Assembly: GCA_035529735.1 (NCBI GenBank)
Contig: DATKWE010000003.1
Span: 1-10,186 of the forward strand
Direction: 5' to 3'
Length of the DNA: 10,186 nt
Source: JAAXQD01 sp035529735
GTDB lineage: Bacteria; Desulfobacterota; Desulfobacteria; Desulfobacterales; UBA11574
Shown: piece by piece, positions 5,264 to 10,186 of the stretch
How positions within the stretch are numbered: the stretch's first letter is position 1
Layout of the letters: every line of letters starts with the position of its first letter
Made by a program: the position numbers and the translations under genes
Notes under the pieces: model-generated
Seen by the model: the letters and a program-made list of their open reading frames with translations, nothing else
What the model was told of the DNA's origin: nothing
Database searches by the model: none

Positions 5264-7639
5264 ATGACCCAAAAGAAAAAATTTTGTTTTATCGTTGTCC
5301 TTGCAGTAATGGTAATGGTTGGAAAAATTTCTTACGCACAGCCGGAAAGTGATGCAAACAGAACATTGTCCCCATATTTCCTGGTACTAAGCGACGATCC
5401 GGACCTGGACCGGCTCCCTTTAAAATCCACACACGCCGACGTCAAAATTTCAGGCGTTATCGCCGATGTCAAGGTCACACAGGTCTATAGAAACGAAGGC
5501 AAGAAACCGCTGGAAGCCGTCTATGTCTTTCCGGCATCCACTCAAGCGGCGGTTTACGGAATGAAAATGACCGTCGGAGAACGTACCATTACGGCCAAAA
5601 TCCGCGAACGTGAGCAGGCGCGGCGTGAATACAACCAGGCCAAACAGGACGGGAAAAGTGCATCGCTTCTGGAACAGCACAGGCCCAATGTTTTTCAGAT
5701 GAATGTGGCCAACATCCTACCGTCTGACATCATCAAGGTGGAGCTCAAATATACCGAACTTTTGGTCCCCACGCATAATGTTTATGAATTCGTCTATCCC
5801 ACGGTTGTCGGACCCCGCTATGTAGACCAGGAATCCCAGGAAACCAGTCCTGATGAAACGTGGACCTCCAACCCATATCTGCATCAGGGAGATCCGCCAA
5901 CGTATACCTTCAATATGAACGTCGATATTGCGGCGGGCGTTCCCATCAAAGACATTACCTGTCCTTCACATCAGACCCGCGTCGATTACAAGGGCCCGGC
6001 CTTTGTCTCGGTTCATCTCAATCCGTCCGAAAAACACGGGAGCAACCGGGATTTCATCTTGGAATACCGACTTGCCGGCGGCAAGATTGAAACCGGGCTT
6101 CTCCTTTTTGAAGGAAAAAATGAAAACTTTTTTCTCCTTATGATGCAGCCGCCCAAAAAGGTCTTACAAAACCAGATACCGCCCCGTGAATACATATTTA
6201 TTGTGGATGTGTCCGGGTCCATGCACGGCTTTCCCCTGAACATATCCAAAAAACTTCTCGAGGATCTCATCGGCAATCTTCGATCCACAGACCGATTCAA
6301 TGTGCTTCTGTTTGCCGGAAGTTCCCACCTGATGTCGGAACAGTCCTTGCCTGCAACCCAAGGAAACATCACACGGGCCATAAACACCATTGAACGTCAG
6401 CGCGGCGGCGGCGGTACGAGACTTTTGCCGGCCCTTAAAAAAGCCCTTTCCCTGCCGAAAACCAAAGGATACTCCCGAAGTATTGTCATTGCCACCGACG
6501 GGTACGTCTCGGTGGAAGACGAGGCATTTGACCTGATCCGGAACAATCTCGGTAAAGCCAATATGTTTACGTTCGGCATCGGATCCAGCGTCAACCGCCA
6601 CCTCATCGAAGGGATGGCAAGGGTGGGGATGGGAGAGCCCTTTGTCATTACCAATCCTGAACAAGCACCTGAAACGGCCAACAAATTCAGAAAGCTCATT
6701 GAATCACCGGTGCTGACCGGAATCGAAATCGACTTCGGCCGGTTCGAGGCCTACCATGTGGAACCGCCCAGCGTTCCGGATGTTTTGGCGGATCGGCCCG
6801 TCATTGTCTTCGGGAAATGGCGCGGCAGACCTCGCGGCACCATCTCTATAGAGGGTTTTACCGGAAAGCATCCCTTTTCAAAAAAGGTGGATGTCTCCAA
6901 GATAACGCCCTTGAAAACAAACTCGGCGCTGCGCTACCTGTGGGCACGGCACCGGATCGCCCTTTTGGACGACTACAACCGGCTCAACCGTCAGGACGAG
7001 CGAGTCAGAGAAGTCACCAATTTAGGACTGACGTATAACCTGCTAACAGCAAATACTTCATTTGTCGCCGTGGACACCCGGGTTCGTCTCAAGGATGGGC
7101 AGGCGGTCACCGTCAAGCAACCCCTTCCCTTACCCCTGGGCGTCTCCGATTATGCCGTAGGAGAGAACCGATCTTTTTCCGGAAAATCGGTCTCCTCCTT
7201 TGCAGCCGCCCCTTTGGTGTCGGGCATGAAGAATCAAGTCGTTGAAGAAAGCCTTGAACGCAAAAAGGAAGACCGCTCGGCTTCCGAGCCGGAAATGGAT
7301 GCGTCCATCCGCGAGAAAAACCCTGTGGAATTGGGCAACGTTACGGTAACAGACGGCGTATCTGATCAATCTGTTCAGAAACTGCTGAAAAAACACCTTC
7401 ACGAATTCAACCGATGTTACAAGATTGCCCTGAAAAAACAGCCCCGTATAAAAGGGAATGTCGTTTTCAAAATAATGATAGATCGTGCCGGTCGCGTTTT
7501 AAACGTTCATCTGGATAAAGACGACGCAAAAGATAAAATTTTTGAGCGCTGTATGCTCAAAAAACTGAAAGAACTTCGATTCCCGCCATTGAAAAAAGGA
7601 AAAAATAGTGTCATCGTCGTTACATTCGTGTTGAAATAA
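5264..7639 (+). CDS. Secreted VIT + vWA protein with AgmX/PglI-type C-terminal domain
   Basis: The 791-residue protein has a signal peptide (KKK, hydrophobic core, cleavage near SYA-Q at 25). A VIT domain (about 35-165) carries VTQVYRNEGKKPLEAVYVFP and the AKIREREQARREYNQAK region. A vWA domain (about 308-480) has an intact metal site: DVSGS (315-319), threonine in GGGGTRL (385), and TDG (411-413). The stretch YNLLTANTSFVAVD (591-604) is typical of this VIT/vWA group. After a variable linker (about 620-685), residues 690-791 match the AgmX/PglI C-terminal domain, a TonB-C-like fold, with paired cysteines C718 and C763 and FNRCYKIALKKQPRIKGNV. No membrane anchor or sorting signal is seen at the C-terminus. 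The role is probably periplasmic or envelope adhesion/assembly, inferred only. AAGGAGG (5249-5255) sets the start. The promoter matches that of the sigma operon. Confidence 0.9.
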   Translation: MTQKKKFCFIVVLAVMVMVGKISYAQPESDANRTLSPYFLVLSDDPDLDRLPLKSTHADVKISGVIADVKVTQVYRNEGKKPLEAVYVFPASTQAAVYGMKMTVGERTITAKIREREQARREYNQAKQDGKSASLLEQHRPNVFQMNVANILPSDIIKVELKYTELLVPTHNVYEFVYPTVVGPRYVDQESQETSPDETWTSNPYLHQGDPPTYTFNMNVDIAAGVPIKDITCPSHQTRVDYKGPAFVSVHLNPSEKHGSNRDFILEYRLAGGKIETGLLLFEGKNENFFLLMMQPPKKVLQNQIPPREYIFIVDVSGSMHGFPLNISKKLLEDLIGNLRSTDRFNVLLFAGSSHLMSEQSLPATQGNITRAINTIERQRGGGGTRLLPALKKALSLPKTKGYSRSIVIATDGYVSVEDEAFDLIRNNLGKANMFTFGIGSSVNRHLIEGMARVGMGEPFVITNPEQAPETANKFRKLIESPVLTGIEIDFGRFEAYHVEPPSVPDVLADRPVIVFGKWRGRPRGTISIEGFTGKHPFSKKVDVSKITPLKTNSALRYLWARHRIALLDDYNRLNRQDERVREVTNLGLTYNLLTANTSFVAVDTRVRLKDGQAVTVKQPLPLPLGVSDYAVGENRSFSGKSVSSFAAAPLVSGMKNQVVEESLERKKEDRSASEPEMDASIREKNPVELGNVTVTDGVSDQSVQKLLKKHLHEFNRCYKIALKKQPRIKGNVVFKIMIDRAGRVLNVHLDKDDAKDKIFERCMLKKLKELRFPPLKKGKNSVIVVTFVLK

Positions 7640-7660
7640 ACGCCGAAGAACAACGCACAT

Positions 7661-7900
7661 GAAGGGGGCGGATCATCCTGTAATAGTGATGAAGTCTCTG
7701 TAATGGAGATGGAGCGAAGGGGATGAGTCAGCTCGAAGAAAGATTCAGCCAACCAGAATACTGGGAGGAGCTAATTTCTTTCTGCGTCGGCTTGAAACTG
7801 AGAGGCTTCAAGAGAATGGCTGACAGGAGCCGTATGAATCGAGAGGTTCACGTACGGTTCTGTGGGGGACTGGAGGTGAGATTCCTCCGGTCTACCCGAC
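7661..7900 (+). mobile_element. Group II intron remnant lacking 5' part and reverse transcriptase
   Basis: The 3' end of a bacterial group II intron. A domain-III-like region (about 7676-7722) has the familiar CTGTAATAGTGATGAAG and GGAGCGAAGGGG stretches. Domain IV is only about 100 bases and contains no reverse transcriptase gene, just a short frame from ATG 7723 that runs through the RNA domains and is not called as a gene. Domains V and VI follow intact. Domain I and the usual GTGCG start are absent: only 21 bases separate the vWA stop codon from the chosen left edge, which is itself uncertain. The remnant is therefore 5'-truncated and internally deleted, as after incomplete reverse transcription or decay, and should not splice or move on its own. 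It lies directly behind the vWA gene. Confidence 0.88.
7827..7900 (+). ncRNA. Group II intron catalytic domains V and VI
   Basis: Domain V is exactly 34 bases (7827-7860): GAGCCGTAT pairs with GTACGGTTC (9 pairs), a 2-base AC bulge follows, then GAATC pairs with GGTTC, closed by a GAGA tetraloop (GNRA). The catalytic AGC triad is present (7828-7830). Domain VI pairs GACTGGAGG with CCTCCGGTC and a lower GGG/CCC, leaving T7893-A7894 bulged. A7894 is the likely branch point, and the intron would end at 7900 (...GAC), making A7894 the seventh base from the end. The 3' exon begins at 7901. Both domains look undamaged although the rest of the intron is missing. Confidence 0.9.
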
Positions 7901-8055
7901 TTCAAAGGTCGAATAGTGAAGATTTCGAACCGAAATCAAATCTTTGATTTCTTACCTGTCACACATACTGAAGTAACTTTAATCGTTTTACATATATCTC
8001 AAAAATGAAAAGCCGACCGATACCGTTAGTATTCAAAATTATAAGAAAAAAAGTC
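7901..8055. other. Intergenic region after intron
   Basis: No gene is supported. It holds an AT-rich perfect 8-bp hairpin, GAAATCAA (7932-7939) with TTGATTTC (7944-7951), without a T tract. Confidence 0.4.
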
Positions 8056-8085
8056 TTGTTCTAAATGAAGCACCCTGCCTATAAT
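8056..8085 (+). promoter_or_regulatory. Sigma-70-like promoter of zinc-ribbon gene
   Basis: TTGTTC (8056-8061), 18-base spacer and a perfect TATAAT (8080-8085). The expected transcription start is at about 8091-8092, which is the A of the ATG at 8092, so the mRNA may be leaderless. No Shine-Dalgarno sequence is seen in 8070-8091. Confidence 0.55.
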
Positions 8086-8091
8086 TAATTC

Positions 8092-8259
8092 ATGGAGACG
8101 GTAAAGATTAAGAAAATTTCAGGAAGGCGGAAGGTTTTTTGTCCTGTATGCAAAATGTGGGTCAGCTTAAGCTTATTTAAAAAGCAGGATAATACTCTTG
8201 TTTGCCCTTTTTGCGGTTTTGTTATCGACCAAGATGAACAAAAATGGCAATTTGTGTGA
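8092..8259 (+). CDS. Small zinc-ribbon protein
   Basis: A 55-residue protein with two CxxC knuckles, C17-P-V-C20 and C38-P-F-C41, separated by 17 residues, the classical layout of a four-cysteine zinc ribbon. The N-terminus is basic (METVKIKKISGRRKVF), and the tail after the second knuckle is acidic (DQDEQKW). The size and pattern fit small nucleic-acid- or protein-binding zinc ribbons; no specific family is recognised. ATG 8092 is the only plausible start that keeps both knuckles. It lacks a ribosome binding site but sits right at the predicted transcription start. The gene lies between the intron remnant and a convergent MaoC-type gene, with no obvious operon partner. Confidence 0.7.
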   Translation: METVKIKKISGRRKVFCPVCKMWVSLSLFKKQDNTLVCPFCGFVIDQDEQKWQFV

Positions 8260-8335
8260 AAAAAGTTGTGCTTTCTTGCCAGTCTATCAAACATTCACAA
8301 CAAAAACTCATATACAGATATCATATTTTTCTGTG

Positions 8336-8812
8336 TCAGACCAGCTTGTTGGTCGGATCTCCTTCTTCAACCATTGATCTTAGAATCTCTCTTTCATGGT
8401 CGAGTGGAAGCCGACCTGTTAAATAGGCGTAGCATACGTGATCATTGGTTTCGTTGGTGAAAATTGCTTCGGCTTCTGACCGACCGGAGTCCTCTATTTT
8501 AGTGATTGTGATCGTGCAAGTGATCGTGTCGCCGAAATAGACAGGCTTGATGAACTTAAAGTTCATTCCCGTAGCGAGCCAACCCACCTGGCCACCAAAC
8601 TCACAAATCATTGATCCGACTATTAGGCCATGACAAATGAGTCCTTTGAACCCTTTAGCTTCAACCCAACGGAAATCATAGTGGACTGGGTTGTAGTCTC
8701 GGGTGATGTCACCAAAGTACTCAGTTTCCTCGTGAGTGAATGTTCGCGAGTATTTAAACAAATCATTCACTTTCAGGCCTTCTATAGCTCGTTGACGTAT
8801 AAGATTTGGCAT
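8336..8812 (-). CDS. MaoC-like (R)-specific enoyl-CoA hydratase/dehydratase
   Basis: A 158-residue single hot-dog-domain protein of normal family size. The hydratase motif is intact: YFGDITRDYNPVHYD (residues 32-46) with catalytic Asp39 and His44 at the D-x4-H spacing of PhaJ, then GLICHGLIVGSM (57-68). FKFIKPVYFGDTITCTITI (85-103) is the usual overhang and sheet. Such enzymes hydrate trans-2-enoyl-CoA to (R)-3-hydroxyacyl-CoA or act on related acyl-CoAs; the substrate cannot be read from the sequence. The start at 8812 is preferred over the open frame to 8851 because GGAGGA (8820-8825) lies 7 bases upstream. A terminator separates it from the upstream metallophosphoesterase gene, so it should have its own promoter in 8826-8880, which I could not identify. 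Confidence 0.88.
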   Translation of the reverse strand: MPNLIRQRAIEGLKVNDLFKYSRTFTHEETEYFGDITRDYNPVHYDFRWVEAKGFKGLICHGLIVGSMICEFGGQVGWLATGMNFKFIKPVYFGDTITCTITITKIEDSGRSEAEAIFTNETNDHVCYAYLTGRLPLDHEREILRSMVEEGDPTNKLV

Positions 8813-8880
8813 GAATTTATCCTCCGATTGGGCAACCACTATGAGTTTCAAAACTTAATGAATTGTTAGAAAAGTACCTT

Positions 8881-8923
8881 AAAAAAGCAAAAAAGGCAAA
8901 CCCCCGAAAATGGATTTGCCTTT
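8881..8923 (-). terminator. Rho-independent terminator after metallophosphoesterase gene
   Basis: On the minus strand, AAAGGCAAA (from 8923) and TTTGCCTTT (to 8892) form a perfect 9-bp stem. The transcript then runs into two T tracts (complement of the A runs at 8889-8894 and 8881-8886). It sits about 75 bases after the stop at 8999 and before the MaoC gene. On the plus strand the arm is followed by TTTAATG only, so it is essentially one-directional. Confidence 0.8.
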
Positions 8924-8998
8924 AATGAAAAACGATATCCCAAATTTTTTGGACCTCTGATATTTAAATTTTCATAGCAGAAATCAAAGGTCGGGATT

Positions 8999-9670
8999 TC
9001 ATAATTTACAAGGGGACTCGTCTATGGTCTTTAGATATAATTCATCACCGGTTACCTGAAGATAAAATACTGGAAATTCGGTCCAAGCACTTGTGTTAAT
9101 ATACCTAATACCATTGAAAACTATATCCTCTGGGTAGTGAGTATGGCCACAGGTGACCGCTTCATATCCATTTTTCATGGCACAATTCACCGCATTTATC
9201 ATTACATTTTTACGGAGAAACTTGTAAAAGAGCCCCCATTTCTTGGCATATTGGGCCACATGCACTGGCCTTGCTCCCAATTTCACCCTTAAATCATGCA
9301 TCAGTTTAAAAGCCTGCATGAAAGCTTGGTTTCTGGGCATAATCTCGTCAAAATCGTCTCCATGGGCAATTAATAGTCTATGCCCTAAGTTGTAAAGACG
9401 AGTAAAGTTGACTTTCTCAAACCCTTTAGGCACATATCCATTATCATGGTTACCTCGTACCCAAACGACCTTTTGACGGTAAGATTTCTGCTCAATAAGG
9501 TCAAGGATCCGCTGATGCGGTGGCTTTAATTTCTTATAAGGATTGTCTATAATATCCCCATTTAAGATAAGTTCGTGATCTTCAGAAATATTCCCGAGAA
9601 AATGCTCGAAGTCGTCATATAAAAAATGGTGAGATCCTATATGTAAATCGCTGACAATGATTGCGTTCAT
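8999..9670 (-). CDS. LpxH-like metallophosphoesterase
   Basis: The 223-residue protein has all motifs of the calcineurin-like metallophosphoesterase fold: DLH (D8, H10), NGD (D39), GNHD (73-76), AHGD (H103) and GHTH (H176, H178), which together hold two metal ions. Length and layout resemble UDP-2,3-diacylglucosamine diphosphatase (LpxH, COG2908), the peripheral membrane enzyme of lipid A synthesis, including a basic and aromatic insert between H103 and GHTH (about 112-165). LpxH-like paralogs with other substrates exist, so the reaction is not certain. The start at 9670 (MNAIIVSDLHIGS) is chosen by family fit; an AAGGA site lies 13 bases upstream, somewhat far, and an in-frame TTG at 9691 would add seven residues. 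It follows the small RRSGKDRRSGNDRR gene behind a hairpin terminator. Confidence 0.85.
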   Translation of the reverse strand: MNAIIVSDLHIGSHHFLYDDFEHFLGNISEDHELILNGDIIDNPYKKLKPPHQRILDLIEQKSYRQKVVWVRGNHDNGYVPKGFEKVNFTRLYNLGHRLLIAHGDDFDEIMPRNQAFMQAFKLMHDLRVKLGARPVHVAQYAKKWGLFYKFLRKNVMINAVNCAMKNGYEAVTCGHTHYPEDIVFNGIRYINTSAWTEFPVFYLQVTGDELYLKTIDESPCKL

Positions 9671-9706
9671 ATAAAGTGAATCTTCCTTCAATCTTTCTTT
9701 TGGGCT

Positions 9707-9743
9707 AAAAACAAGGCAGAGCCATTGCTGACCCTGCCTGTTT
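9707..9743 (-). terminator. Hairpin terminator or attenuator between two minus-strand genes
   Basis: AAACAGGCAG (9743-9734 on the minus strand) pairs with CTGCCT-GTTT (9719-9709) with one bulged base, and the transcript then ends in GTTTTTAG. It lies 10 bases after the stop of the 50-residue gene and 37 bases before the metallophosphoesterase start, leaving little room for a separate promoter, so partial read-through is plausible. Confidence 0.65.
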
Positions 9744-9752
9744 ATAGTATTT

Positions 9753-9905
9753 TTAATTTTTCAATGTTCTTTGTTTTCGTCTTCTATCGTTCCCGCTTCT
9801 CCTATCCTTACCAGACCTGCGTTCAGGCATATGTCCGTTATATGAGTATTGTCGCCTTTCTATATCTGATCGTCTAACGCCATTATCAGGTAATATGTGT
9901 TTCAT
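9753..9905 (-). CDS. Small Arg-rich RRSGKDRRSGNDRR protein
   Basis: A 50-residue basic protein, MKHILPDNGVRRSDIERRQY then SYNGHMPERRSGKDRRSGND and RRRKQRTLKN. The core contains two copies of RRSGxDRR-like heptads (29-42), plus an RRSDIERR variant at 11-18, so the unit occurs about three times. Short proteins and leaders with RRSGxDRR repeats are common in sulfate-reducing Desulfobacterota and near PilZ-type proteins, from memory; the function is unknown and could be RNA, ribosome or membrane-phosphate binding. A terminator lies 10 bases after the stop. The ribosome binding site is weak (TTAGG about 12-16 bases upstream), and an internal ATG within GHMPERR is an alternative start. Confidence 0.6.
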   Translation of the reverse strand: MKHILPDNGVRRSDIERRQYSYNGHMPERRSGKDRRSGNDRRRKQRTLKN

Positions 9906-9930
9906 AATATAGACAACCTAATTTTGTTAA

Positions 9931-9959
9931 GGCTTTTAAAAAATGTTTAATTAAAAGCC
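9931..9959. repeat. AT-rich inverted repeat upstream of small Arg-rich gene
   Basis: GGCTTTTAA (9931-9939) is the exact reverse complement of TTAAAAGCC (9951-9959), 11 bases apart. There is no T tract after either arm. It lies about 26 bases upstream of the ATG at 9905 on the minus strand, so it could be an operator. Confidence 0.4.
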
Positions 9960-10074
9960 AATCATTTAAATATGAAGGCTTCCCTAAATGCCGTTATTAA
10001 GCTCGGTGCTTATCAAAATTGTTATATATATACCTGACCGAGAACTAAGATGCACGTGCACCAGAGAAGCCAAT
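9960..10074. other. Intergenic region with several small palindromes
   Basis: No gene is supported. It contains CTCGGT (9999-10004) with ACCGAG (10037-10042), a 10-base palindrome TGCACGTGCA (10051-10060), and GGCTTC (9983-9988) with GAAGCC (10066-10071), so the region can fold into nested hairpins. No tRNA was found. Confidence 0.35.
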
Positions 10075-10177
10075 AATTAAGTGCCATCTCAAACTCCCTT
10101 TTTAAGTATAACCTTTGGAGGCTCTAAGCCATCACGTGGTTTTTTATTTAGGTGTTGAAGTTGAGTGGCACTTAATT
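10075..10177. repeat. 103-bp element bounded by inverted repeats (MITE-like or IS end)
   Basis: AATTAAGTGCCA (10075-10086) is the exact reverse complement of TGGCACTTAATT (10166-10177). After one extra T on the left, CTCAA (10088-10092) also pairs with TTGAG (10161-10165), so 17 of 18 positions match. The flanks are TA-rich, and AATT at both borders could be a target duplication, but because it is self-complementary this cannot be told from the repeat itself. The inside reads on the minus strand as a possible transposase end. A small non-autonomous element, or the end of an insertion sequence, fits best. Confidence 0.45.
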
Positions 10178-10186
10178 GCGTTAATT
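10089..10186 (-). pseudogene. Possible transposase C-terminal remnant, cut by window edge
   Basis: The minus strand is open from the window edge to TGA at 10089-10091 and ends LNKKPRDGLEPPKVILKKGV. The LNxxPRxxL..P.xV pattern recalls the C-terminus of IS30-type and related DDE transposases (LNxRPRKxLGxxTPxEV). The stop codon lies within the left inverted-repeat arm and the frame crosses the right arm, as expected for a deletion derivative of an insertion sequence. Only about 32 codons are visible, so this is a weak call; it could also be the end of an unrelated gene that continues to the right. Confidence 0.3.

Noticed and set aside
7723..7947. 74-residue frame starting MSQLEERF
   Set aside because: It runs straight through intron domains V and VI; at most the leftover start of the deleted intron protein, not a gene.
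10125..10148. AAGCCA-TCACG-TGGTTT followed by TTTTATTT as a plus-strand terminator
   Set aside because: Six pairs including a G-T wobble, inside the inverted-repeat element, and no plus-strand gene upstream.

Overview
The window looks like chromosomal DNA of a Gram-negative bacterium, most likely a Desulfobacterota (delta-proteobacterial, sulfate-reducer-like) lineage. This is inferred from the MlaC plus MMPL-type exporter pair, an ECF sigma factor with a membrane zinc-finger anti-sigma, a VIT/vWA protein with an AgmX/PglI-type C-terminus, a cytidylate-kinase-like protein with an extra C-terminal domain, an LpxH-like hydrolase, and small RRSGxDRR proteins. No rRNA, tRNA, CRISPR array or phage structural genes were seen. 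Base composition is uneven: the sigma/anti-sigma and vWA genes look GC-richer than the kinase-like gene and the right third.

Left edge (1-815, minus strand): the start of an MMPL/RND-type exporter lies downstream of an MlaC-family periplasmic lipid-binding protein, so this is an envelope lipid-trafficking operon. A divergent intergenic region with two inverted repeats separates it from an ECF sigma factor (1220-1828) and its membrane-bound zinc-finger anti-sigma partner (1830-2867), which form a tight two-gene operon.

Middle (2868-5263): a SHOCT-type small lipoprotein with a terminator; a 730-base stretch holding a possible 26-residue hydrophobic peptide, a sigma-70-like promoter and a strongly structured element with mutually exclusive pairings; then a cytidylate-kinase-like protein.

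The most interesting link is regulatory. The same two-block promoter, GGAACxT, then exactly 15 nt, then GTCTAA, occurs only twice that I can find: directly before the ECF sigma gene (1187-1214) and before the large secreted VIT/vWA/AgmX-PglI protein (5194-5221). This predicts that the sigma factor autoregulates and also controls the vWA protein about 3.5 kb away, making sigma, anti-sigma and vWA protein one envelope-response system. A perfect 7+7 palindrome overlaps the -35 block of the vWA promoter only.

Right part (7640-10186): a group II intron remnant (domain III-like piece, very short domain IV without reverse transcriptase, perfect domain V, domain VI with bulged A) sits just after the vWA gene. 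It is followed by a 55-residue zinc-ribbon protein that may have a leaderless mRNA. On the minus strand lie a MaoC-type hydratase, an LpxH-like metallophosphoesterase and a 50-residue RRSGKDRRSGNDRR protein, with minus-strand terminators after the last two. The right edge carries a 103-bp element bounded by inverted repeats, with a possible transposase C-terminal remnant.
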